Assembly (NCBI RefSeq): GCF_000378765.1
Contig: NZ_KB905342.1
Span: 62,001-126,000 of the forward strand
Direction: 5' to 3'
Length of the DNA stretch: 64,000 bases
DNA from: Psychroflexus tropicus DSM 15496
Lineage (GTDB): Bacteria > Bacteroidota > Bacteroidia > Flavobacteriales > Flavobacteriaceae
A program made the position numbers and the translations under genes. Below are positions 37,335 through 46,237 of the stretch, piece by piece (position 1 is the first letter of the stretch; each line of letters begins with the position of its first letter). The notes under the pieces were generated by a model. It did not search any database. It was not told the origin of the DNA and saw only the letters and a program-made list of their open reading frames with translations.

Positions 37335-38480
37335 ATGAGGTTATTTTTACTTAGCTTTTTATGCCTTTACTTAAGCCAACTTGAAGGTTTTTCCCAGACC
37401 CAATACATTGAAGTCAACTCAAAAATTCTAAAACAAACGAGGCAGATTAAGGTTCAGCTGCCCAGAAATTACGACTCTAGCGAAAAAGAATATCCAGTAA
37501 TTATTGTCTTAGATGGAGATTATTTATTTGAACCTTTTGCTGGGAATACTGACTATTTAAGCTATTGGGAAATCATTCCAGAGTCTATTGTTGTCGGGAT
37601 AAATCAAGCTGGATACAGAGAGAAAGATGGAAAAATAGACCCTGATAGCGAGCTGCCTGATGCCAGCGGAGCGGATTTTTTTGAATTTATCGGCTATGAG
37701 GTCCTAAGCTATATCGAAAATAATTACAGAACGACCCCTTTCGCTATTATCTCAGGTCTCGATTATATGGCTAATTTTTCTAACTTCTTTTTACTTAAAG
37801 AAAACCCGCTTTTTAGTGGATATATCAATTTAAGTCCAGATGTGACACCTAAGCTCCCAGAGCGGGTTAAACGAAAATTGGATAAAGTCAATCAAAAAAT
37901 TTGGTACTATCTAGCTACCGCAGAACGTGATATCCCTGAATTGAAAAACAAAATTAAGACTTTAGATTCTTATCTTTCGATTTGCAATAATCCTAATGTG
38001 AGTTATCGTTTTGAGACTTTTGAAAACAAAGATCATTTTAGTTTTGTTTCCAGTGCTATCCCCAACGGACTGCTTTCTATTTTTGAAACCTACGGCCCTA
38101 TTTCGGATTCTGAATATGAGAATAAATTTCTTTCATCAACCTCACCATCAAACACACTTGAGGATAAATACCTTACCATACAGGAACTTTACGCCATCAA
38201 AATTCCTATTCGAAACATCGACTTTTTAAAAACAGCAGATGCTATCGAAGAAAAAGAGCTGTGGGAAGACTATAAAAACCTGAGTAAGCTGGCAAGAAAA
38301 GAATCCCCAAACACGGTTTTACACCACTATTTCCTTGGTATGTATTATGAAAAGCTAGGTCAACCTAAACGCGCTATCAAAGAATACCAATCTGCTTACG
38401 GCCTCGAGAGTGCAGGTTATTTAAATAGTGATGTATTGCTAGGAAAAGCAGATGAACTCAATGCAACATTCGGATACTAA
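37335..38480 (+). CDS. Exported esterase-fold protein with apparently degenerate active site
   Basis: A 381-residue protein with a signal peptide (MRLFLLSFLCLYLSQ, cut near GFSQ). It shows the alpha/beta-hydrolase esterase (PF00756-type) pattern: KVQLPRNYDSSEKEYPVIIVLDG, then ESIVVGINQAGYREKDG, and a C-terminal TPR-like pair (HHYFLGMYYEKLGQ). The segment that should hold the GxSxG nucleophile elbow reads FAIISGLDYMANF, so the serine is not in place. It may be non-catalytic. I use ATG 37335 because the upstream in-frame ATG (37272) lies inside the previous gene and precedes no signal peptide. Confidence 0.72.
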   Translation: MRLFLLSFLCLYLSQLEGFSQTQYIEVNSKILKQTRQIKVQLPRNYDSSEKEYPVIIVLDGDYLFEPFAGNTDYLSYWEIIPESIVVGINQAGYREKDGKIDPDSELPDASGADFFEFIGYEVLSYIENNYRTTPFAIISGLDYMANFSNFFLLKENPLFSGYINLSPDVTPKLPERVKRKLDKVNQKIWYYLATAERDIPELKNKIKTLDSYLSICNNPNVSYRFETFENKDHFSFVSSAIPNGLLSIFETYGPISDSEYENKFLSSTSPSNTLEDKYLTIQELYAIKIPIRNIDFLKTADAIEEKELWEDYKNLSKLARKESPNTVLHHYFLGMYYEKLGQPKRAIKEYQSAYGLESAGYLNSDVLLGKADELNATFGY

Positions 38481-38485
38481 AATTT

Positions 38486-39847
38486 ATGGCTAAAACTAAA
38501 ACTACATTTTTCTGTCAAAATTGTGGCGCTCAATATGCTAAGTGGCAAGGCCAATGCAATGCCTGCAAAGAATGGAACACTCTGGTAGAAGAAGTGATAG
38601 ACACAAAGCCGGAAAAAACATGGAAACCTGCTAGCTCTAATTCACCAAAACGCATATCCAAACCTCAACGCATTAATGAGATCAAAATCGGAAAGGAAAT
38701 TAGAATTCCTACCTCCAATCAGGAATTCAATCGTGTGCTTGGTGGTGGTATTGTACCAGGAAGTATAACTCTTTTAGGTGGCGAACCAGGGGTAGGAAAA
38801 AGTACCCTTCTACTTCAGTTGTCGCTCAGTTTTAAGCACAAAGTGTTGTATGTTTCTGGTGAAGAAAGTCAGCAACAAATCAAGATGCGGGCAGAACGCA
38901 TCCAAAAGGAAGAATCCAATTGCTATATTCTATCAGAAACTAAAACTCAGCTTATTTTTTCGCAAATCGAATCGCTGGAGCCTGAGATATTAATTGTAGA
39001 CTCTATTCAAACCCTACATACCGATTATGTGGAAAGTTCTCCTGGTAGCGTCTCCCAAATTCGGGAATGTACCTCAGAGCTCATCAAATATGCCAAAGAA
39101 ACCAATGTACCGATTATACTTATAGGTCACATCAATAAAGAAGGAAGTATTGCTGGCCCCAAAGTTTTGGAACATATGGTGGATACGGTTCTTCAGTTTG
39201 AGGGTGACAAAAACTACGCCTATAGAATTTTAAGAGCGCATAAAAATAGATTTGGGTCCACCCACGAACTCGGCATTTATGAAATGCAGGAAGGAGGTCT
39301 GGTAGAAGTTTCCAACCCGTCAGATTTATTGATTTCCAAAACCGACACTCACTTAAGTGGAACTGCCATTGCGGCCACTTTGGAAGGGATGCGCCCCATG
39401 ATGATAGAGATTCAAGCTTTAGTAAGCTCAGCGGTGTATGGTACCCCTCAGCGCTCTGCCACAGGCTATAACCTCAAGCGGCTTAACATGATTCTGGCGG
39501 TACTGGAGAAACGCGCAGGTTTTCGCTTGGGTGCCAAAGATGTATTCCTCAACATCACGGGAGGCATTAGTATAGACGATCCTGCCATCGATTTAGCTGT
39601 GGTGGCTGCCATCCTTTCCTCTAGCGAAGATGCATCTATTCCCAAGGACATTTGTTTTGCAGCAGAAGTAGGTTTAGCAGGCGAAATACGACCTGTAACA
39701 CGGGTAGAACAACGGGTAATGGAAGCCGAAAAACTGGGCTTTGCCAGCATACTCATTTCCAAGCAAAGCAAATTACCCAAAGAGAACTATAAGATCAATG
39801 TGATTCGCGTTGCCAAAATTGAAGATGTCGTGGATGCTCTCTTTTAG
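38486..39847 (+). CDS. radA: DNA repair protein RadA
   Basis: A 453-residue RecA-like ATPase/helicase that helps branch migration in recombination repair. It has an N-terminal four-Cys zinc finger (CQNCGAQYAKWQGQC, then CKEW), Walker A GGEPGVGKSTLL (about 96-107), the RadA-specific KNRFG (in AHKNRFGSTHE) and a C-terminal Lon-like domain with DVFLNITGGI. Length is normal (E. coli 460). It follows the esterase-like gene by 5 bases. Confidence 0.97.
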   Translation: MAKTKTTFFCQNCGAQYAKWQGQCNACKEWNTLVEEVIDTKPEKTWKPASSNSPKRISKPQRINEIKIGKEIRIPTSNQEFNRVLGGGIVPGSITLLGGEPGVGKSTLLLQLSLSFKHKVLYVSGEESQQQIKMRAERIQKEESNCYILSETKTQLIFSQIESLEPEILIVDSIQTLHTDYVESSPGSVSQIRECTSELIKYAKETNVPIILIGHINKEGSIAGPKVLEHMVDTVLQFEGDKNYAYRILRAHKNRFGSTHELGIYEMQEGGLVEVSNPSDLLISKTDTHLSGTAIAATLEGMRPMMIEIQALVSSAVYGTPQRSATGYNLKRLNMILAVLEKRAGFRLGAKDVFLNITGGISIDDPAIDLAVVAAILSSSEDASIPKDICFAAEVGLAGEIRPVTRVEQRVMEAEKLGFASILISKQSKLPKENYKINVIRVAKIEDVVDALF

Positions 39848-40461
39848 GTTTTTGTTGAATTTGCTCCCGTTTCCTTTTAAGTTTAACGATACATTGCTTA
39901 ACGGTATAAGTTAGTTTAATGAGCAGGGACGGGTTTTCGTTGGAAATACTGAAGGTTTTGGAGAAGATTTTAAATTAAGATGAAATATAGATCTCTTGTC
40001 TCTGTATTTCCTTAGAGATCACCAGCATAACATTGTCATTCTACTCGTAGCGCAGAGGAGTGAAGAATCTCTTTCCTGCAAAATCTATTGACTTATAGTT
40101 AAAAACAACCTACCAGTCCCAATCTACATCATCGACTTCAGTTGGTGTTCAAAACCAAAGTGGATGCTTAAGAGTGCCAAAAAGCTTTAAGAAATGTATC
40201 TTGAGGCATTAAGTTTAGCGAACACATATTCAACGTAAAATTGTTCACTACCAATAGATAAGCCATTTTTTAAATTGTACTGAAGACCTCACAGTCCCCA
40301 AAGCTTTGGGAATTTTAAGATCTAAAATTTAATTTAAACCAAAGGCAAAAAACAACTTTTCTTTAAGAATTTAACGCTAAGTTCATTCCAGATTTTCATG
40401 AGACTAGAGGTCAATTTAGATAAATTACTTATTTTCGCAAATCATTTGAAAAATAGCAAAA
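39848..40461. other. Gene-free region between radA and ileS with repeat-like segments
   Basis: No open frame with coding character is visible on either strand over 614 bases. Several segments look like dispersed intergenic elements of this phylum: GTCATTCTACTCGTAGCGC with GAGTGAAGAATCTC (about 40036-40072), and GACCTCACAGTCC leading to the perfect 14-bp palindrome CCCAAAGCTTTGGG (40297-40310). A TATTTTCG box at 40430-40437, 24 bases before the ileS ATG, is a weak promoter candidate. Repeat status cannot be proved from one copy. Confidence 0.4.
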
Positions 40462-43400
40462 ATGAGCAAGAAATTTCCTGAATATAAGGGACTTGACCTC
40501 CCAAAGGTAGCAGAAGACATCATGAGTTTTTGGGATGAAAATGCCATTTTCGATAAAAGTATGGATGAGCGCGAAGGGGCAGAGCCTTTCATTTTCTTCG
40601 AAGGCCCGCCATCTGCTAATGGAATGCCAGGGATTCACCATGTCATGGCTCGAAGCATCAAGGATATTTTTTGTCGCTATAAAACTCAAAAGGGATTTCA
40701 AGTGAAGCGTAAAGCAGGCTGGGATACTCACGGCCTACCGGTAGAGCTAAAAGTTGAAAAAGAACTCGGCATTACCAAAGAAGACATCGGGACCAAAATC
40801 TCCATAGAAGATTATAATAAAGCCTGTAAAGAGGCCGTCATGCGTTACACCGATGTATGGAACGATCTGACCAAAAAAATAGGCTATTGGGTGGATATGG
40901 AAAATCCTTATATCACCTACAAGTCCAAATACATGGAAACCGTTTGGTGGCTATTGTCTGAAATCTATAAAAAAGATTTAGTTTATAAAGGCTACACTAT
41001 ACAACCTTACTCTCCAAAGGCCGGCACGGGATTGAGCTCTCATGAGTTAAATCAGCCTGGAACCTACCAGGATGTTTCAGACACAACGGTGACTGCTCAG
41101 TTTAAAGCCATCAAAGAGACGCTTCCAGAACAGCTTCAGTCCATCGATGGTGAGGTGTTCTTTTTAGCCTGGACCACTACGCCGTGGACCTTGCCTAGTA
41201 ACACCGCTTTAACCGTTGGTAAAAAGATAGATTATGTCGTAGTTAAAACTTACAACCAGTACACTTTCGAACCTATCAATGTCATTGCTGCTAAAGTTTT
41301 AATTCCTTCTTTGTTCAAAAAGAAGTTTGTGAAAACAGAGTCTGAAGAAGAGCTTAAGGCTTATCAAGAAGGTGATAAAAAGATCCCATACTTCATAAAA
41401 GATGAATTTATGGGAGAGAGCCTTATCGAGTCCAGATATGAACAACTCTTTCAGTTTGCTCAACCCTATCATACTCCAGAAAATGCCTTTAGAGTGATTG
41501 CTGGAGATTTTGTCACGACAGAAGATGGAACAGGAATTGTACACACGGCTCCCACTTTTGGAGCAGACGATGCTATGGTCTGTAAACAGGCTCAACCTGA
41601 AGTTCCCGGTCTGCTTGTAAAAGATGACAATGATAACCTTGTGCCTCTTGTTGATCTAAAAGGTAGATTTAGAAAGGAAGTAGGCCCTTATGCTGGCAAA
41701 TACGTCAAGAACGAGTACTACGAAGAGGGCGAAGCTCCAGAAAAATCTGTAGATGTAGAACTGGCGATTCAGCTTAAAGAAGAAAACAGAGCCTTTTTGG
41801 TAGAAAAATACGTTCATTCCTACCCTAACTGCTGGAGAACAGACAAACCGATTTTATATTATCCATTAGACTCATGGTTTATCAAAGTCACTGAGTTTAA
41901 GGACAGAATGCATGAACTTAACAAAACCATCAACTGGAAGCCTGCGGCAACCGGTGAAGGACGCTTTGGCAACTGGCTGGCCAATGCCAATGACTGGAAC
42001 CTGTCCAGATCCCGCTATTGGGGTATCCCCTTACCAATTTGGCGAACTGAAGATGGTAAAGAAGAAATTATTATAGGCTCAATTAAAGAGCTGAAACATG
42101 AAATACATAAAGCTGTAGAAGCTGGAGTCATGACTCAAGACCCCTTTGAAAGTTTTGAAGTGGATAACTACAGTGAAGAGAATTATGATAAGGTCGATCT
42201 TCATAAGAACACTGTTGATCAGATCACCTTAGTCTCAGCTACAGGTCAACCCATGAAACGTGAAGCAGACCTGATTGATGTTTGGTTTGATTCTGGCTCT
42301 ATGCCCTATGCCCAATGGCACTATCCTTTTGAGAATAAGGAAAAAGTCGAAACTACCTGGAGGTCTGCCGACTTTATTGCAGAGGGTGTCGACCAGACCA
42401 GAGGATGGTTTTACACGCTTCATGCCATAGCGACTATGACTTTTGACGATGTCGCCTATAAAAACGTGGTCTCCAATGGACTGGTTTTAGATAAAAACGG
42501 TCAAAAGATGTCTAAACGTTTGGGCAATGCAGCCGATCCATTTGAAACTTTAAAAACCTATGGACCTGATGCTACTCGATGGTATATGATCTCGAATGCT
42601 AACCCGTGGGATAATTTAAAGTTTGATCTGGAAGGTATTGGCGAGGTTCAACGAAAATTTTTTGGGACTCTTTACAATACCTATTCATTCTTTTCGATGT
42701 ATGCCAATCTGGATCAGTTTCAGTACAGAGAAGCTGATATTGAAAAAGAAAAGCGACCTGAAATCGATAGATGGATTCTTTCAGAGCTAAACACTTTAAT
42801 TAAATCAGTAGATGAGTTTTACGCTAGTTATGAGCCAACAAAGGCAACTAGAGCAATCTCCGATTTTGTTCAGGAAAATATGAGTAATTGGTACGTGAGA
42901 TTAAGCAGAAGACGATTTTGGAAAGGCGATTACAAAACCGATAAAATATCGGCATACCAGACCTTATTCACCTGCCTTAAGACCATAGCGCAACTTTCTG
43001 CTCCTGTAGCGCCTTTTTTCTCGGACCGTCTTTTTAGAGATTTAACATCAACCAGTGTGGGGGATCAAAAAGAGAGCGTACATTTGGCCGATTTCCCAGA
43101 GCAAAATGCAGCTTTAATCGATAAAGAGCTGGAGCATAAGATGCAGATGGCACAAACTATCTCATCGCTAGCTTTATCATTAAGGAAAAAAGAAATGATA
43201 AAAGTTAGACAGCCGCTGGAGCGCATAATGATTCCAGTTTTGGATAACTCTATAAAGGAACAAATTGCAGAGGTGGCAGAATTGATAAAATCTGAGATCA
43301 ACGTTAAAGGAATCGAATTTATTGATGACACCTCTGGAATTCTTGTGAAGGACATCAAACCTAATTTTAAAGTTTTAGGACCGAGGTTTGGGAAAAATAT

Positions 43401-43869
43401 GAAGTATGTTGCTCAAGCCATTCAAAAGATGGAACCAAAAGATATTGCAGAACTTGAAAAAAACAATTCTATATCCTTAGAAGTTGATGGGGAATCTATC
43501 CAAATCAGTCTAAAAGAAGTAGAAATTTTATCTCAAGACATTGAAGGCTGGCTCGTGGCTACTGGAAATGGTTTAACTGTAGCTTTAGATGTGACGCTCA
43601 ACGAGGAGCTAGTTAACGAAGGAATCGCCAGAGAGCTTGTGAACAGAATACAGAATCTAAGAAAAGATTCTGATTTGGAGGTCACCGATAGAATTAATGT
43701 GGAACTGCAAGAAAGTGATGTGCTATCTAAGGCTGTTCTTCAGAATCTTGACTATATTAAAACAGAAACACTAACTAATACTATTAATTTAACTTCGAAC
43801 GTTAAAGACGGAATACAGATAGAATTTGATGATGTTAATACCGTCTTAGCAATTGAAAAACAAAACTAA
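40462..43869 (+). CDS. ileS: Isoleucyl-tRNA synthetase, type 2-like, with GIHH signature
   Basis: A 1135-residue class I synthetase that charges tRNA-Ile. The catalytic core has FFEGPPSANGMPGIHH (residues 45-60) and KMSKR (682-686); the editing domain contains AWTTTPWTLPSNTAL. The length, KMSKR and C-terminal region fit the eukaryote-like IleRS2 branch. The first signature motif, normally HxGH, is G57-I58-H59-H60, i.e. GxHH. From published work that I recall on IleRS2, this swap goes with very strong mupirocin resistance. It stands after the 614-bp gap; the DksA-like gene follows directly. Confidence 0.96.
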   Translation: MSKKFPEYKGLDLPKVAEDIMSFWDENAIFDKSMDEREGAEPFIFFEGPPSANGMPGIHHVMARSIKDIFCRYKTQKGFQVKRKAGWDTHGLPVELKVEKELGITKEDIGTKISIEDYNKACKEAVMRYTDVWNDLTKKIGYWVDMENPYITYKSKYMETVWWLLSEIYKKDLVYKGYTIQPYSPKAGTGLSSHELNQPGTYQDVSDTTVTAQFKAIKETLPEQLQSIDGEVFFLAWTTTPWTLPSNTALTVGKKIDYVVVKTYNQYTFEPINVIAAKVLIPSLFKKKFVKTESEEELKAYQEGDKKIPYFIKDEFMGESLIESRYEQLFQFAQPYHTPENAFRVIAGDFVTTEDGTGIVHTAPTFGADDAMVCKQAQPEVPGLLVKDDNDNLVPLVDLKGRFRKEVGPYAGKYVKNEYYEEGEAPEKSVDVELAIQLKEENRAFLVEKYVHSYPNCWRTDKPILYYPLDSWFIKVTEFKDRMHELNKTINWKPAATGEGRFGNWLANANDWNLSRSRYWGIPLPIWRTEDGKEEIIIGSIKELKHEIHKAVEAGVMTQDPFESFEVDNYSEENYDKVDLHKNTVDQITLVSATGQPMKREADLIDVWFDSGSMPYAQWHYPFENKEKVETTWRSADFIAEGVDQTRGWFYTLHAIATMTFDDVAYKNVVSNGLVLDKNGQKMSKRLGNAADPFETLKTYGPDATRWYMISNANPWDNLKFDLEGIGEVQRKFFGTLYNTYSFFSMYANLDQFQYREADIEKEKRPEIDRWILSELNTLIKSVDEFYASYEPTKATRAISDFVQENMSNWYVRLSRRRFWKGDYKTDKISAYQTLFTCLKTIAQLSAPVAPFFSDRLFRDLTSTSVGDQKESVHLADFPEQNAALIDKELEHKMQMAQTISSLALSLRKKEMIKVRQPLERIMIPVLDNSIKEQIAEVAELIKSEINVKGIEFIDDTSGILVKDIKPNFKVLGPRFGKNMKYVAQAIQKMEPKDIAELEKNNSISLEVDGESIQISLKEVEILSQDIEGWLVATGNGLTVALDVTLNEELVNEGIARELVNRIQNLRKDSDLEVTDRINVELQESDVLSKAVLQNLDYIKTETLTNTINLTSNVKDGIQIEFDDVNTVLAIEKQN

Positions 43870-43870
43870 A

Positions 43871-44263
43871 ATGACAGACAAAACAACAACTAGTAAAGAA
43901 CGTTACTCTGATGAAGATTTAGCTGAGTTCAAAAAATTGATTCTTGATAAAATTGAAAAGGCTCAAAAACAATTAGAACTTTATGAGGATGCTTACAGGA
44001 ATGGAAGCAGTAACGACACAGAAGATACAGCTCCTACGTTTAAGTCTTTTGATGATGGTAGCAACACCTTAAGTAAGGAAGCTAATTCACAATTAGCCAT
44101 TAGACAAGGTAAATTTATACGTGATCTTAAAAATGCTTTAATAAGAATCGAGAATAAAACCTATGGAATATGTCGTGATACAGGCAAACTTATTCGTAAA
44201 GAAAGGTTGATCCTTGTTCCTCATGCTACTCTGAGTATTGAAGCTAAAAACAAACAGAAATAA
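43871..44263 (+). CDS. TraR/DksA-family protein with degenerate zinc finger
   Basis: A 130-residue DksA-like protein, a family that binds in the RNA polymerase secondary channel. Residues 10-85 form the coiled-coil part, and the C-terminus YGICRDTGKLIRKERLILVPHA has the shape of the DksA zinc finger region. Only one of the four Cys remains, so it cannot bind zinc in the usual way. I chose ATG 43871 (MTDKTTT), one base after the ileS stop codon; the ATG at 43853 lies inside ileS. The usual lspA neighbour of this gene in Bacteroidota is not present. Confidence 0.86.
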   Translation: MTDKTTTSKERYSDEDLAEFKKLILDKIEKAQKQLELYEDAYRNGSSNDTEDTAPTFKSFDDGSNTLSKEANSQLAIRQGKFIRDLKNALIRIENKTYGICRDTGKLIRKERLILVPHATLSIEAKNKQK

Positions 44264-44269
44264 AATTTA

Positions 44270-44293
44270 AACTCCCTTTTGAGGGAGTTTTTT
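44270..44293 (+). terminator. Terminator after ileS/dksA-like operon
   Basis: AACTCCC and GGGAGTT form a 7-bp stem around TTTTGA, followed by TTTTG. It lies 7 bases after the stop codon of the DksA-like gene. Confidence 0.8.
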
Positions 44294-44428
44294 GATTAAT
44301 CAATAGCTCTAAAACTTCTAAATCATTTACAGAAGCTTTTTGTGACTATGCCTTTTATGTTGGGTTTAAAGCAGATTTTACAAACTGTTTAAATAGTGAT
44401 GGTCTTGTAATAGGTTATGTTTGCCAAG

Positions 44429-45364
44429 ATGAAAAAAATTGAAAGCTGTCCGATTTGCGACTCAAGTAAGATTAAACACTTTATAACCACCTCAGCTCAG
44501 ATGCATCCTGATAAGGAGGCTTTTAAGTTTGACCAATGTGAAAATTGTAAGTATGTTTTTCTAAATCCAAAAGTCGATCCTAATCAATTAGAAGCCTACT
44601 ACACAGAATATTATCTTCCTTACCGTGGTCCAGAAGCCTGGGGGAAATTTAAAAAGCTTGTCGATGGAAGCTTTAAGAAATTAGATTCTAGAAAACTGAA
44701 CACAGTAAAACATTCTCAACCTCTAACCCAAGATTCTTTGGTCTTAGATATTGGCTGTGGTCAACCCAGTTTTTTGAAGCTGTGCCAAGAGAAAGAAGGT
44801 TGCAGGACCTTAGGTCTTGATTTTTCTGATAATGGCTGGAGAAAGCATAATGGAAAATACGAATCATTAAGTCTTCAAGTAGGCGAAATTTCAGATCTGT
44901 CCCAAAATCTAAAGCCAGATGTCATTACCATGTGGCATTATTTAGAACACGATTACACTCCTCTTGAAAACTTGAAATATTTAAGGTCTATATCTAAATC
45001 TACCACCAAGCTTATCATTGAGGTTCCTAATTTTGATTCCTCCAGTAGAAAGAAATTTGGCCAGCATTGGGCAGGATGGCATACTCCGAGACATCCTTCA
45101 TTATTCTCTCACTACAACCTTGAATTACTACTCAAAAAAAGTAATTGGAAAGTAGAACAGAATCTCAATTACGGAACTATGGACCCATACCTTATCTACT
45201 GGATGAGTAAAATGGAAAAAAGAGGAATAGAATGGGATAAAAACATGGAAAAAGAAATTGTACCATTCATCACCGGAATGATAAGCTTTTTGCCTAAACG
45301 AATCTTAGAAAAAAAATTGTCTCTTGGCGTAATGACCATTATAGCTACTCCAATTGCTTCATAA
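44429..45364 (+). CDS. Class I SAM-dependent methyltransferase with N-terminal zinc site
   Basis: A protein of about 311 residues. Near the N-terminus two Cys pairs (CPICDSS and CENCKYVF) form a probable zinc site, followed by LNPKVDPNQLEAYY, the pattern of methyltransferases that act on sugars or small metabolites. The SAM site is VLDIGCGQPSFLKLC. It then has TMWHYLEHDYTPLENL and a membrane-prone C-terminus. The target is unknown. ATG 44429 is preferred (MKKIESCPIC); ATG 44417 would add four residues. It converges on the CYTH gene with 7 bases between the stops. Confidence 0.83.
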   Translation: MKKIESCPICDSSKIKHFITTSAQMHPDKEAFKFDQCENCKYVFLNPKVDPNQLEAYYTEYYLPYRGPEAWGKFKKLVDGSFKKLDSRKLNTVKHSQPLTQDSLVLDIGCGQPSFLKLCQEKEGCRTLGLDFSDNGWRKHNGKYESLSLQVGEISDLSQNLKPDVITMWHYLEHDYTPLENLKYLRSISKSTTKLIIEVPNFDSSSRKKFGQHWAGWHTPRHPSLFSHYNLELLLKKSNWKVEQNLNYGTMDPYLIYWMSKMEKRGIEWDKNMEKEIVPFITGMISFLPKRILEKKLSLGVMTIIATPIAS

Positions 45365-45371
45365 ATAGTTT

Positions 45372-45839
45372 TTACCACTTGGTAAAAGAATTTCTGGAGA
45401 GCATCGCATTATAATACTTTACCTGTCCGGTAACTTCCTCTCCCAGCCAATCGGGTTTAGTGAAGTGTTCGTCTTCAGAATTGAGTTCGATTTCAGCGAT
45501 GATTAAGCCTTCATTTTCTCCATAGAACTCATCGACTTCATAAGTATGTTTATCTACAGATACATAATATCTTGTCTTTAGGATTTTCCCAGGCTCACAT
45601 AGCCTTAATAAGTCTAGAGCTTCTTGCGTTGAAATTTCTTTTTCCCATTCGAATCTGGAAGTCCCAGAAGCTGAACTTTTACCTTTAATAGTTAAAAAAC
45701 CCTGTTCATCAGTAAGACGAACTCTCACCGTTCTCATTTTATCCGAATTCAAAAAACCCTGAGATATTTTTGATTGCTTAAATGCTTGCTTTTTGAAGTC
45801 CTTCGAATTAACCAAAAATTTCCGTTCAATTTCAAGCAT
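45372..45839 (-). CDS. CYTH-domain protein
   Basis: A 155-residue cytoplasmic protein of the CYTH/triphosphate tunnel metalloenzyme family. The N-terminal ExExK signature is present (EIERK, residues 3-7), with RTVRVRL and IKGKSS for the phosphate-binding tunnel and EVDEFYGENEGLIIAEIEL for the acidic metal side. Bacterial members hydrolyse tripolyphosphate or thiamine triphosphate; the exact substrate cannot be told. Its ATG overlaps the end of the HIT gene by one base, so the two are coupled. Confidence 0.9.
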   Translation of the reverse strand: MLEIERKFLVNSKDFKKQAFKQSKISQGFLNSDKMRTVRVRLTDEQGFLTIKGKSSASGTSRFEWEKEISTQEALDLLRLCEPGKILKTRYYVSVDKHTYEVDEFYGENEGLIIAEIELNSEDEHFTKPDWLGEEVTGQVKYYNAMLSRNSFTKW

Positions 45840-46234
45840 TACAAAGACACCTTATTACTTATAGTTTTGGCGAGAGCTTTAAACTCTTCTTCAGTAAAAG
45901 ATTCTTTTTTTTCAAAACGCATATCGTCCATACTTTGTAAAGGAATGAGGTGTACATGCACGTGAGGCACTTCCAAACCAACTACTGCCATTCCAATTCG
46001 TTTACAATCTATAGAAGACTCAAGGCCATGAGCTACCTTTTTGGAGAAACTCATCAATTCCAGATAGGTTTCCTCATCTAAATCGAATAGTTTATTTTCT
46101 TCTTTCTTAGGGATGCATAAGGTGTGACCTTTAGCATTAGGATTTATGTCTAGAAACGCTAGAAAATTATCGGTTTCAGCGACTTTATAAGAAGGAATTT
46201 CTCCTGAAATAATTTTAGTAAAAAGGGTAGCCAT
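45839..46234 (-). CDS. HIT-family nucleotide hydrolase/transferase
   Basis: A 131-residue histidine triad protein of the Hint branch. The triad reads HVHVHLIPL (about residues 98-106); NPNAKGHTLCIPK and FLDINP are further family marks. Hint proteins hydrolyse AMP-lysine-type adducts and related phosphoramidates. In other Bacteroidota the gene often follows greA; here it sits between the acyltransferase (3-base gap) and the CYTH gene (1-base overlap). Confidence 0.93.
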   Translation of the reverse strand: MATLFTKIISGEIPSYKVAETDNFLAFLDINPNAKGHTLCIPKKEENKLFDLDEETYLELMSFSKKVAHGLESSIDCKRIGMAVVGLEVPHVHVHLIPLQSMDDMRFEKKESFTEEEFKALAKTISNKVSL

Positions 46235-46237
46235 AGT

